Assembly (NCBI GenBank): GCA_963691815.1
Contig: OY829662.1
Location: 28,324,232-28,388,231, forward strand
From: Echiichthys vipera
Lineage: Eukaryota; Chordata; Actinopteri; Perciformes; Trachinidae
Direction: 5' to 3'
Length of the DNA: 64,000 bases
Positions 54,402 through 63,480 of this stretch are shown here, in pieces (position 1 is the stretch's first letter; every line of letters begins with the position of its first letter). A program made the position numbers and the translations under genes. Below the pieces are notes generated by a model. That model was not told the origin of the DNA, did no database searches, and was given only the letters and a program-made list of their open reading frames with translations.

Positions 54402-55082
54402 GTGGACTCCTTCGTCGACTGGTGTGCAGCTAATCACCTGATTCTAAACGTCACCAAGACTAAGGAGCTAGTGGTGGATTTCCGCAGGAGTAAATCTGCC
54501 CCCACACCCATCTCGATCAACGCTGTAACTGTGGACGTTGTCCAGGATTACAAATACCTTGGAGTATACCTGGATAAAGAACTGGACTGGTCCAAGAACA
54601 CTGAGGCTGTTTACAAGAAGGGCCAGAGTCGTCTCTATTTCCTGAGGAGGCTCCGGTCATTCAATGTATGTAACACCATATTGAGGATGTTCTACCAGTC
54701 GGTGGTAGCCAGTGCCATCTTCTTTGCTGTTGTGTGCTGGGGCAGCAGACTGAGGGCAGCAGACGCCAAGAGAATCAGTAAGATCATCAGGAAGGCTGGC
54801 TCCGTCCTGGGAGTCAAACTGGACTCTTTGGTGGTGGTGTCAGAGAGGAGGATGCTGTCTAAACTGCACAGCATCCTGGACAACAACTCTCACCCTCTCC
54901 ACCAGCTGCTGACATCTAGCAGAAGCACCTTCAGTCATAGACTCATTCTCCCCCGGTGTAACACTGAACGTCGGAGGAAGTCTTTTCTTCCAGTGGCCAT
55001 CAAGGCCGTCACCTTGTCACTTTGTCACTTTATATCATCACTGCATCACTTTATTCAGTTCTACTGTCACTTACTTCAGTAA
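54402..55082 (+). pseudogene. LINE RT thumb and C-terminal domain
   Basis: Starts 'DSFVDWCAANHLILNVTKT' and has 'LVVDFRRSKSAPTPISINA', 'YKYLGVYLDKELDWSKNTE', 'RLYFLRRLRSFNV' and 'VLGVKLDSLVVVSERRMLSK'. This is the direct continuation of the RT after FADD. It is open for 226 codons to the normal C-terminus. It is separated from the first part only by the insertion at 54007-54337. Confidence 0.82.
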
Positions 55083-55084
55083 GA

Positions 55085-55330
55085 AATGCTGCTACATTTT
55101 ACTGTACTTTACTGTAACTTACTTCAGTAAGAAAGGCTGCTACACTTCACTGTCACTTTAAATCACCACTACATCACTTTATTTAGTGGTACAGTAACTT
55201 ACTGCTGCTACACTTTACTGTACTTTACTGTAATTTACTTCAGTAAGAAATGCTGCTACACTTCAGTCTGGTTTACTGTAACTTACTTAAGTAAAAAATT
55301 CTGCAACATTTTTATCACTGTTATCACCTA
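55085..55330 (+). repeat. Tandem 'acttcagtaagaaatgctgc' repeats in LINE 3' region
   Basis: About four imperfect units of 60-110 bp (starting near 55070, 55120, 55200 and 55240) share 'ttactgta.ttacttcagta' and 'gctgctacactt'. Confidence 0.75.
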
Positions 55331-55613
55331 TCGCTCCTTCTCACTTATTTAGTTTGTACTTATTTTATTTCAATATGCTGCTAAACTGCACAGTGCGTAT
55401 TGTTGTATATTGTATATACCTACACTTAACCACAATGTCTGTTGCACTCTGTCACACTTAGTTATTGTTTGATTTATTTTACGTTAGCTTATTTTTATTT
55501 GATTATGTTAGCTTATTGTCACTATGATCCTTTCCCACCTTTGTATTGAAACTGTTGCACAATAATTTCCCTCGGGATAAATAAAGGTTCTTGAATCTTG
55601 AATCTTGAATCTA

Positions 55614-56900
55614 ATGTAAGGGATGCACACAGAGCGACTCCCCTCCCCCCACTAGGGAAGTCTGATCACAACCTGGTTCACCTACAGCCACTGTATACCC
55701 CAGTAGAACCAGGTTGTGGTCCAAAAACAGCGCAGTGACAACTCGCACCATCAGGAGGTGGTCCCCGGAAATGGAAAGTGCCCTGAGAGACTTTTACAAC
55801 ACAACAGTCTTGGATGTGCTGATCAACCCGCATGGCGAGGACATAGAGAGGGTGTGGTCTCCCCTGTCAACACTGTCCGCTGTTACCCTAATAACAAACC
55901 ATGGGTAACGTGGGAAGTTAAGGCTGTCCTCAGCAAGAAGAAGGCTGCCCTCAGAAGCAGGGACAGGGAGGCCATGAAGGCAGCACAGCAGGAGGTGAAA
56001 CATTGTGTTAGGGAAGCTAAGGAGAGCTATTGGAGAAAGGTGGAGGAGAAGCTAAAGGAGAACAACATGAGAGATGTCTGGGAAGGTGTGAGGACCATCA
56101 CAGGTCACAAGACAAAGACCTGAGCTACGGGGGGGGGGGGGGGGGGGATGGATAGGGTGAACGAGCTTAATGACTTCTTCAACAGGTTTAACCAGCCCTT
56201 GTCCCCCCCCCCACCCCCACCCTGCAGCCATCTCTCCTTCTCCTTCTACACACCTCCCCCCGACACCACAACAAGGGAGTCTGGTGGGGGACTCTGCTCC
56301 CTGGTGCCACACTAACCACCTACACCTCGAAGACGAAGGAGCTGATCATTTATTTTTGGAAGTTCAGACCAAGACCACGACCAGCTCTACTAGAGGAAGC
56401 TAAGGTGGAGGCTGAGGACTCAGGCTGTGGCTGGACAATAAACCGGACTGGACAATACACACCAGCCACCTGTACAGGAAGACACAAAGCAGGTTGTACA
56501 TCCTGAGGAGACTGTGGTCCTTCAACATCTGTAGCAAACTGCTGTGGATGTTTTATTAGTCTGTGTTTACCAGTGTCCTCTTCTACACTGTGGTGTGCTG
56601 GGGGGTGGCAGCATATACAAGAAGGACACCTCCGGACTGGATAAAATGATCAGGCGGGCTGGCTCTGTGGTCGGCATGCAACTGGACTCGCTGGTGATGG
56701 TGGAAGAGAGAAGGGGACTGGACGAACTGCTGGACATTATGGACAATGCCAGCCATCCCCTGCACGCTGTCATCAGCAACCAGAGGAGCTTGTTCAGTGG
56801 AAGGCTGCTCCTGGAAGCCTGCTTCTTCTTATCTTTGGGCAACTTTATCCACCACTTAAGTGCAATCATTTAATCTTACTGCTCATTTCTGTCATATACA
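55614..56900 (+). mobile_element. Related L2/CR1-group LINE fragment, heavily deleted
   Basis: Starts in the endonuclease end ('aagtctgatcacaacctggt'). A connector spans 55716-56123, with a G-run (56130-56147) and C-runs. It skips almost all of the RT to a thumb remnant near 56420, and ends with a C-terminal block 'GSVVGMQLDSLVMVEERRG' (56544-56873). Confidence 0.78.
55716..56123 (+). pseudogene. LINE connector fragment
   Basis: The frame reads 'RCYPNNKPWVTWEVKAVLSK', 'AAQQEVKHCVREAKESYWRK' and 'NNMRDVWEGVRTITGHK', matching the connector of the copy at 52730-52980. RT motifs do not follow, so about 900 bp are missing compared with that copy. Confidence 0.75.
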
Positions 56901-57164
56901 GTCGTACATATTTTATCTTGTGCATTTCCTCTACATTTAACTTATCTTATTTCATTTTCCTAAGAGTTTATTGCTTACTGTTTATTGTTTTTTATACTTT
57001 CTGTATTCATTTAGCTAAGAGTTTATTGGTAATCCTATACTGTACTTTTTATACCTCTCTTGTGTTTTTGTAAGCTGCTGGAAACTCAATTTCCTCATGG
57101 GAGTCATCCCAAATCGATCTATAAAGAGAAGTCTAAGTCTCAGTCTAACGTCTTACGTCTCACT
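56901..57164. other. LINE-like 3' flank, unannotated
   Basis: AT-rich with 'gtttattgcttactgtttat'. Possibly the 3' untranslated region of the preceding LINE. No tail was identified. Confidence 0.35.
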
Positions 57165-57542
57165 CAAGTACAGACAGAGATGTTAATGGTGGATGAGGGG
57201 AGGTGGAGGGCAGCTGTGATGATGGGAGCTGTTCTACCTCTGTTGTAGTCGGGGAAGTAAAAGTAAGGGCATGGTGTTGCTGGGAAGTGGGGTGGGGGAA
57301 TGTGTGAGGACTGACCTCATTATCTTCAAAGCGGCAGTAGAAGTTGTTCAGGTTGTTGGCAAGGCGACGATCGTTAGCAGAGCTCTTGGCATTTAGTTGG
57401 TGATCTGCCTGAGCCCTCTCCAGACAGAGGCAGAGTTGTTGGACAAGAACTGGTGTTGGAGTTTCTCCGAGTACAGTCGTTTAGCCTCTCTCACCACGCT
57501 GCTAATCCTGTACTTGGCCTCCTTTTACTCTGCTCCGCACTC
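57165..57542 (-). pseudogene. LINE connector fragment, minus strand
   Basis: The minus strand at 57330-57530 reads 'VREAKRLYSEKLQHQFLSNN' and 'SVWRGLRQITN', the endonuclease-RT connector of an L2/CR1-group LINE. It is abruptly cut by the Harbinger-like element at 57546. Confidence 0.65.
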
Positions 57543-57545
57543 TTA

Positions 57546-58054
57546 CAGCCTACTCACACTGTCCACGGCCCGCTTGAAAGAGGTGGGCTTTAGCGGAGCC
57601 GTTTGCACATGTACGAGCACGAGCGTGCGCACGTGTACGAGCACGAGCACGAGTCCTACGGCAGTAGCGTTATGTCCGCCTGTTGGGACATGTTAATAGA
57701 AGGACGGACCATGCGCGGACATTTAACAACAACAACAATGGCGGTGAAAGGTTCACGTTGGTGTGATGCGGAGGTGGAGTGTTTACTGCAGATTTGGTCG
57801 GATGAAAAGATTCATAAAACAGTCGACAAGACGCACAAAAACTCTGAGGTCTATGGAAAGATTTGTAAACAAAGCCACACACACGCGATCAATGCGTGTG
57901 ACGTGTTACGGCGTGATGGCGTATGGACAGCAAGAAGCATTGGCCGGCCCTGGCAGTGTGAGTTCAAACAGGGCTGGGGCGCGGGGGGAGAGGGAGGGGG
58001 GACAAGTACCCTAAAGTCCGGGTCGCGGTCCGGAAGGACAGTGTGAGTACGCTC
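57546..58054 (+). mobile_element. Harbinger-like element A of the array
   Basis: The left end 'cagcctactcacactgtcc' is preceded by TTA (57543-57545). The right end 'ggacagtgtgagtacgctc' is followed by TTA (58055-58057), shared with element B. It carries a plus-strand Myb/SANT-like ORF. Confidence 0.75.
57603..58046 (+). CDS. Myb/SANT-like domain protein of Harbinger-like element
   Basis: 147 open codons. The useful part starts at an internal Met near 57738 ('MAVKGSRWCDAEVECLLQIW'). The Myb/SANT-like pattern continues to 'SEVYGKICKQ'. The domain would bind element termini with a Harbinger transposase. It lacks the third helix, and the C-terminal half is GC-rich noise reading through the terminal region. 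Most likely a remnant without function. Confidence 0.55.
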   Translation: MHMYEHERAHVYEHEHESYGSSVMSACWDMLIEGRTMRGHLTTTTMAVKGSRWCDAEVECLLQIWSDEKIHKTVDKTHKNSEVYGKICKQSHTHAINACDVLRRDGVWTARSIGRPWQCEFKQGWGAGGEGGGTSTLKSGSRSGRTV

Positions 58055-58057
58055 TTA

Positions 58058-58204
58058 GGGCGCACACACACTGTCCTTCTGTCCCGGGCCAAAACCGTTT
58101 TTTCAGCTAAAGCCTAGTACGTATAAGCAGTGTAAGTGCACCCGTTCCGCGCATAACTGCGGACAGCCCGGGTCGCGGTGCGGAAGGACAGTGTGAGTGC
58201 GCCC
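58058..58204. mobile_element. Harbinger-like MITE B, 147 bp
   Basis: 'gggcgcacacacactgtcct' and 'ggacagtgtgagtgcgccc' are perfect-looking termini. TTA is on the left (58055-58057) and TAA on the right (58205-58207). Internal sequence is deleted. Confidence 0.82.
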
Positions 58205-58207
58205 TAA

Positions 58208-58721
58208 GGGCTGTTCGCATTTGGCTTCTTGCCTGTCCATACGTCATCACGCTGTAACACGTCACACGCATTGATTGACGTCATCGGGATACGTCGCTTT
58301 GTTTACAAATCTTTCCATAGACCTCAGAGTTTTTGTTCGTCTTGTCCAACTGTTTTTGAATATTTTCATCCGCCCAAATCTGCAGTAAACACTCCTCCTC
58401 CGCATCACACCAACGTGAACCTTTCACACCATTGTTGTTGTTGTTAAATGTCCCCGCATGGTCCGTCTTTTTTTTTTGTCTATGTCCGAACAGGCACACA
58501 TAAAATGACGTCAGAGCCGCTGTAGGCTGTGCTCGTACATGTGCGCACGCTCGTGCTCGTATATGTGCAAACACGCTTTACAAAAGCCCACCTCTCTCAA
58601 ACGGGCCGTGGACGGCCAGCTGGCCGCAGCTAGGCGCAGGGCGGTTGCACTCACACTGGTCAAACGAACTAGGCCTTACCCGTAAAACCTGTTTTGGCCC
58701 GGTACGGAAGGACAGTGTGAG
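58208..58721 (-). mobile_element. Harbinger-like element C, inverted
   Basis: Same family, reverse orientation. Its Myb/SANT-like ORF is on the minus strand (58281-58574). The right end 'ggacagtgtgaggg' merges directly with element D. Confidence 0.72.
58281..58574 (-). pseudogene. Myb/SANT-like domain fragment of element C
   Basis: 'VKGSRWCDAEEECLLQIWAD' and 'NSEVYGKI' give the same domain as the other copies, fused upstream to terminal-region sequence. Confidence 0.55.
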
Positions 58722-59311
58722 GGTGTACTCACACTGTCCTTCTGGCCGGGGCCAAAACCGTTTTTTCAGCTAAAGCCTAGTACCTTCAAGCAGTGTGAGT
58801 GCACCCGTTCCGCACATAACTGCGGTGGACAGTGGTGGGCTTTAGCGGAGCCAGAGGTGGGCTTTAGCGGAGCCGTTTGCACATGTACGAGCACGAGCGT
58901 GCGCACGTGCACGAGCACGAGCCCTACGGCAGTAGCGTTATGTCCGCCTGTTCGGACATAGTAAATAGAAGGACGGACCATGCACAACAACAATGGCGGT
59001 GAAAGGTTCACGTTGATGTGATGCGGAGGTGGAGTGTTTACTGCAGATTTGGTCGGATGAAAATATTCAAAAACAGTCGACAAGACGCACAAAAACTCTG
59101 AGGTCTGTGGAAAGATTTGTAAACAAAGCCACACACACGCGATCAATGCGTGTGACGTGTTACGGCATGATGACGTATAGGCAGCAAGACACATTTGCGC
59201 GAGGCCCAGGCAGTGTGAGTACAAACGGGCCTGGGGCGCGGGGGGAGAGGGAGGGGGGACAAGTACCCTAAAGCCCGAGGCGCGGTGTGGAAGGACAGTG
59301 TGAGTGCGCCC
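58722..59311 (+). mobile_element. Harbinger-like element D
   Basis: The left end 'tactcacactgtccttc' begins near 58725. The right end 'ggacagtgtgagtgcgccc' ends at 59311, followed by TAA. Internal duplication of 'ggtgggctttagcggagcc' occurs at 58835-58875. The Myb/SANT-like ORF (from about 58993) is split by a stop, with the rest at 59029-59271. Confidence 0.75.
59029..59271 (+). pseudogene. Myb/SANT-like domain fragment of element D
   Basis: 'MECLLQIWSDENIQKQ' continues the domain. The true start ('MAVKGSR') is separated by a stop (TGA near 59015). Confidence 0.55.
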
Positions 59312-59477
59312 TAAGTCACTGGTGAACAAGGTTATGTACTACTAGATCAGAGACTGCTGTTATTGCGTATATATAAACACATTGCTATCTATCAATTTTG
59401 GATAAAATATCCTGAAAATGAACATTTACATTGCAGGATTAGAATTCGGAAGTTGTTCCTTAAAGCATATCTGACGG
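59312..59477. other. Short unannotated spacer
   Basis: Nothing is recognised after the TAA that closes the array. Confidence 0.3.
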
Positions 59478-59577
59478 TATTTGATATCTTATAGTGTGTT
59501 TTTGACCTGCTCTTTATGAAAAGTGTCCTGAGACTACTTCTGTTATGATTAGATACCATGAATAAAATTGAATTGGA
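59478..59577 (+). mobile_element. L2-group LINE 3' tail fragment
   Basis: 'aagtgtcctgagactacttc', 'tgttatgattagataccatg' and 'aataaaattgaattgga' are the family 3' end, diverged. Confidence 0.7.
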
Positions 59578-59616
59578 TAGTTTGTAGCGTTAGCTGTGTT
59601 TTTAGATATTGAAGCA

Positions 59617-60044
59617 TGTGATGCTTCCCTTGTCTCACACTGAATTGGAATAGTGTGGAAGAAAATGTGATTGAGAAAGTGAATAACAGGCCGAGGTCAC
59701 CGTGTTCTGGAGACAGAGGCCTGATAATCACACATTCTGTTTAGAAAACAATTGAACTGTATTTGGGCATGATGACGTCTGGACACCAAGTAGGCGCCAC
59801 TGATTGTAAATGTACTGAGTGTGTATTGGGAAGATCCGACAGGGCGTGTAGGTGTTGTCAGCTTTGTTATAAGACGGGAAGTTCTGTTAAGAGACACTTG
59901 TAATTTTGGTATGGTGAATCTCGGAACTCTGTGATGAGTGTATCAAACCTTGATTCAATAAATTCTCCTTGATTGCTGTGAGACCTCTCTGCTGACTCCT
60001 TCTTGTAGACCTTTCTATTTTTATAATACATTGTTCTACCATAA
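59617..60044 (+). repeat. Probable 5' LTR of the second ERV
   Basis: A primer site at 60047 implies an LTR ending just before it. A TATA-like 'ttataag' (59868-59874) and 'aataaa' (59958-59963) are in the expected order and spacing. The start TGTGATGC at 59617 is a guess; no second copy is available in the window to fix the ends. Confidence 0.55.
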
Positions 60045-60046
60045 AT

Positions 60047-60066
60047 TGGTGACCCCGGACGTTCGA
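60047..60066 (+). other. Primer binding site, tRNA-Trp type
   Basis: TGGTGACCCCGGACGT matches the complement of the vertebrate tRNA-Trp 3' end, as used by some retroviruses, with one inserted G. Confidence 0.65.
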
Positions 60067-60416
60067 TCGGTTTGGACCTGCTCGTTGGGACGACGGCTGA
60101 GCTCACCATTGCAGGGGCTGTGCAGAAGTCGCCAAAAAGGTAGGAACTTTTATCCTATCTCGCACAGTTGTATGCCTGTTGAGGCTCAGCCTCGACTCAG
60201 GGTAGCGTTTTTGAGGTGCATTCCAAGTTGAACAGGCTGAGTCAGCTGGGAGGTTTCTGGCTGTCTTGTATGTTCCTGCAGGAAAGCTGCTGTAATTCTT
60301 TAGAATTGGCTATAATATAACAAGAATTTGAAACATTGGACTGTGTCAGCAGCTGTGATAAAAAATAAAAAGAAGGAAAAAGGGAAAAGAACAGTGGCCA
60401 GAAAAAGTGTGAAATA
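60067..60416 (+). other. Leader between primer site and env; gag and pol absent
   Basis: About 350 bp with no Gag, protease, RT or integrase motif in any frame. Either gag-pol has been deleted or the locus derives from a spliced env transcript. Confidence 0.6.
60139..60141 (+). other. Possible splice donor in the leader
   Basis: CCAAAAAG then GTAGGA resembles a donor and lies about 90 bp after the primer site, where retroviral leaders carry the major donor. It is not supported by any transcript. Confidence 0.35.
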
Positions 60417-62957
60417 GTGTGTGCACAAAAACGCGAATCAAGGATGAAGGGAACCCAACGGCAGAAGTGGGAGATGAGAAATGTGGTAAAACTGACTCTG
60501 ACATTCCTGTGTGTTCAGAGTATGATGACAGTGGAGAGCAGAACCGTGCCAAGCCAGGTACCAACAAGCGAGAGTCCACAGAAAGGAGGAGTCGGAGACG
60601 AGGAAAAGGCGATCCAGCCCCAGACGGGGATCCACCAGTCTAAAACAGATGAGTATGATGCAGAACTAAACACTCTGTGCCACCTGCCAGCATTGTCAGA
60701 TAGAAATAAATTCACAAACCCATTCGAGCGTCTAACGCAGGAAAGCATAAAAATGCAAAAGAAAAGACAGAGCCAAACAACATGGATTTGGGAAGATAAA
60801 GAAATACTTCCAGAACAAGTTACAAGACCAGAGGTACCAGAGAAGTTAGAAGGGAACGAAGGACTTAGGACAGAGGTGGTAACAGGAGGGAGATTAAGAT
60901 TACACCTCCCAGCACAAGAACGAGCAGGTTTGGTAGAAAGAAGAGAGGTGACGATTTCAGAAATCCTCAAAGATGGAAGTAGGCAAGTAATATGTGGGTG
61001 GATGTCAGATAAGTTAGGAATATCAGTGTGGGACAAGGGGGCAGTGAAATGCATGCCGGTAGTGCGAGAGGCGTTGTGTGGATGGATCATGGAAGTAGAT
61101 AATGCAGCAATTAATATTGGTAAAACATATGAACTGAATAGTGTTAGCGCTGCAGAAATAGATGGTCAGATGGACGTGAAAGTACGATGGAGTGCAAGGT
61201 ATGCAAAGCCGACGATGGACGTGCTGTGTGAAGGGCTGGCGAGGGATGTGGTCGCCGCGCTTGAAGAAGAAGTGACTACACCTGTGAGTACGATTATTAC
61301 TACAACTAAAAGTATTACAGTACCAACTAAGACTTCTACTACAACTAAAAGTATTACAATACCAACTAAGACTACTACTACATCTAAAAGTATTACAACA
61401 TCAACTAAGACTATTACTACAACTAAAAGTACTACAACACCAGCCAGAACCACGACCACACATAAAAGCATTACAAGCAGTACACCAACCCAGACAACCA
61501 CCACAGTACAACCAAAACAAGTGACCACAGGGCTAAGCAAGACCACAAAAATAGTAGAACAGAGAATGCATAGAACAGACAATGCAACTAAAATTAAAGT
61601 AGAATGTAACGATCCTCAAGGTGGGCTAGAGGTATTTGTGGACGTGACCTGTAGTGGAGACACCCCTATGGCCGGTCCAAGAGCATTTCCTGTGGCAGGT
61701 CCGAGGACATTTAAACCTAAGTGGGTACGGCCAAAAGAATATAGAGAGATTAAAGATGAGCTGGAGGCCCGAGCCGCACAGAACTATTGGTACAAGAGTG
61801 TGTGGGCTACGGCCAAAGACCTGACGACAAACGACTGTTTAGTGTGTTCTAAAAGTCCCGGAGCGAGACCTACGGTAATCCCAGAAAAATATAACTCTAG
61901 AGAGTGTGCAGAGTATCAGAGACAAGTCTGTAAAAGAGGACAGTTTAATAAGAATAAACATGCACCAATGTTCTTCCGCCAACCTGTGTGTGGTCTTGGA
62001 TGTAGATTATTATATGGCTCTCAGAGAATACATTCATATTTGAGGTTTGGAGACAATAAATACGACGTAAAATGTGCAGATTTTAAGACACAGACGGTTG
62101 AAGACAACACCCCCCCGACAAATTACAACATAGACCAAGAAGCTAAGTATGAGTGCTTCGCGAGCGGAGTCTTCAGGGACCAAGGTGGTGTTGAAGTAGG
62201 GAACACCACTGTAAAGTGTAGTGTTACATGGGTACTATCCTGGTTTCCACATGTAAGCAATACATCAATTACATCACCAGTGTGGTTCGAAAACCCTTCA
62301 GAGACTTTAGAACAGGATTGTGCTAATGTAACCATGACTTTACCAACATTATTTTTTTTCGGTAACCAGACCTCTCCCATTGCAGACAGTTATTGGATGT
62401 GTGGAGGAGATAGAGTGATGAATGTTTTACCAGCAAGGTGGGTTGGGTTGTGTACATTAGTAAGATTAAAGGTGCCAGTAACTGTGATATATTCAGGAGT
62501 GGACGAGTTAGTTGCAGGAGGGACCCGAATGAGAAGAAGTCTTATGGAGGACAGGGAAGTGTATTTGGATGTGATAGGACAACCACGAGGAATTCCGTAC
62601 GAGTTTAAGGCCCGAGATGAGATTAAAGCAGGTCTTGAGTCTATCATACCGTGGATCACCGTTAACAAGAATGTAGAGTGGATAAATTACGTGTACTATA
62701 ACCAACAGAGGCTGCTCAATTACACCTTAGAGGGCTTTGAAGTATTTGGTGCACAGTTACATGCAACCTCCGAAATGACGAGACAAAACAAGCTGGCCTT
62801 AGATTGGCTGCTAGCCGAACAAGGAGGAGTATGCTACATGTTTGGGGAGCAGTGTTGCATCATACCCATACTGAAAAGGTGGATCCAGGGAATGTTGTAT
62901 AAGCGGGCAGTGGAAGACACAAGACTACAAATGGCTCAACTGGAGTTGGTTAACTGA
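60417..62957 (+). CDS. Intact retroviral env-derived protein, 846 codons, no membrane anchor
   Basis: An uninterrupted env frame. The second Met (60444) is a plausible start, ahead of a hydrophobic signal 'VVKLTLTFLCVQSMM' (about residues 23-37). The surface part is followed by a Thr-rich mucin-like segment of five 13-residue repeats (about residues 295-359). A Cys-rich second surface part has several N-glycosylation sites ('NTT', 'NTS', 'NVT'). A furin-type 'RMRRS' lies at about residue 705. The transmembrane ectodomain has 'YVYYNQQRLLNYTLEGFEVF' and 'LALDWLLAEQGGVC', then an intact CX6CC (about 805-813). Only about 33 residues follow and none form a membrane segment, so the product may be secreted. 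This env type occurs widely in percomorph fish, including a long-conserved env gene (percomORF). Whether this is that locus or an ERV copy is open. Confidence 0.87.
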   Translation: MCAQKRESRMKGTQRQKWEMRNVVKLTLTFLCVQSMMTVESRTVPSQVPTSESPQKGGVGDEEKAIQPQTGIHQSKTDEYDAELNTLCHLPALSDRNKFTNPFERLTQESIKMQKKRQSQTTWIWEDKEILPEQVTRPEVPEKLEGNEGLRTEVVTGGRLRLHLPAQERAGLVERREVTISEILKDGSRQVICGWMSDKLGISVWDKGAVKCMPVVREALCGWIMEVDNAAINIGKTYELNSVSAAEIDGQMDVKVRWSARYAKPTMDVLCEGLARDVVAALEEEVTTPVSTIITTTKSITVPTKTSTTTKSITIPTKTTTTSKSITTSTKTITTTKSTTTPARTTTTHKSITSSTPTQTTTTVQPKQVTTGLSKTTKIVEQRMHRTDNATKIKVECNDPQGGLEVFVDVTCSGDTPMAGPRAFPVAGPRTFKPKWVRPKEYREIKDELEARAAQNYWYKSVWATAKDLTTNDCLVCSKSPGARPTVIPEKYNSRECAEYQRQVCKRGQFNKNKHAPMFFRQPVCGLGCRLLYGSQRIHSYLRFGDNKYDVKCADFKTQTVEDNTPPTNYNIDQEAKYECFASGVFRDQGGVEVGNTTVKCSVTWVLSWFPHVSNTSITSPVWFENPSETLEQDCANVTMTLPTLFFFGNQTSPIADSYWMCGGDRVMNVLPARWVGLCTLVRLKVPVTVIYSGVDELVAGGTRMRRSLMEDREVYLDVIGQPRGIPYEFKARDEIKAGLESIIPWITVNKNVEWINYVYYNQQRLLNYTLEGFEVFGAQLHATSEMTRQNKLALDWLLAEQGGVCYMFGEQCCIIPILKRWIQGMLYKRAVEDTRLQMAQLELVN
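60419..60643 (+). other. Overlapping small ORF with Arg-rich stretch
   Basis: Seventy-four codons in another frame over the start of env, ending at 60643. Contains 'KRESTERRSRRRGKG', a basic run like RNA-binding or nuclear-import motifs of retroviral accessory proteins. It may equally be the tail of a lost pol frame or chance. No homologue is recognised. Confidence 0.25.
61299..61493 (+). repeat. 39-bp coding minisatellite, five units
   Basis: Units start at 61299, 61338, 61377, 61416 and 61455. The first two are nearly identical and the last two are diverged. The length is a multiple of three, so env stays open. It encodes the Thr/Ser/Pro-rich mucin-like segment. Confidence 0.9.
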
Positions 62958-63480
62958 ACCATTACCCAGGGCAGATGAACTATGGAATGGCTACACGGTT
63001 TCTGATTCTTTCTTTTTCTCTTTCGGAGCAGTAAGGAGGATGGTGAAATGGACACAAACCAACTGAGAGAGAGCTCATCAGGACTGTGCCATGAGACATC
63101 CTCTCACGCTGAAATATCGCACCACTGAATCTTGGTATTGGCGGAGTCAGCGACTTCCAGGACTGATGATGGGCGATGTCGACACATATTAACCTACGTA
63201 TTATTCCGTTATTGTTTAAGACTGTACAAGAATGTTCATGTATTTCATATATGTATGCTATCCAATATTAGAGTGTAAGTCGCATTATAGAGGTTACATC
63301 ATAACCATACACTAGATAGTAGTTACAGGTTTTATGGTAATAAGACAATCAAGGTAAATCACATATAGTGACTTCAGGAGGGATATGGTATGGTAGATGT
63401 AAACACACACACCGGGATTAGATGGTTATAATCACCAGATCACAGCGGATGATCTGCATAGTTGAGAGTCAGGAAAGTAA
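62958..63480. other. Region 3' of env, unannotated
   Basis: No 3' LTR copy of 59617-60044 and no polypurine tract were found. Frames after the env stop show a Trp-rich stretch ('WLNWSWLTE', 62928-62954, another frame) reminiscent of env juxtamembrane sequence, but no hydrophobic anchor. Confidence 0.4.

Larger units (their letters stand above)
52317..55612 (+). mobile_element. L2/CR1-group LINE, 5'-truncated, with an internal chimeric insertion
   Basis: Starts in the endonuclease ('gggacttctaccacattact', 'FVDCPTREKKTLDLLYANVK'). It continues through RT (52639-54045) and a C-terminal part (54402-55082), and ends with tandem 3' repeats and a (TTGAATC)n tail at 55591-55612. A piece of 330 bp containing other LINE sequence lies at about 54007-54337, between two copies of the same RT segment. 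Confidence 0.85.

Noticed and set aside
60511..60521. Acceptor-like 'gtgtgttcag' near the env start as an env splice site
   Set aside because: Use of this site would remove the env signal peptide, and the next Met codons are a poor start for an entry protein.
61166..61582. Long hydrophobic Val-rich minus-strand frame
   Set aside because: It is the antisense of the Thr-rich env repeat; the hydrophobicity is a by-product of ACT/ACA codons read backwards.
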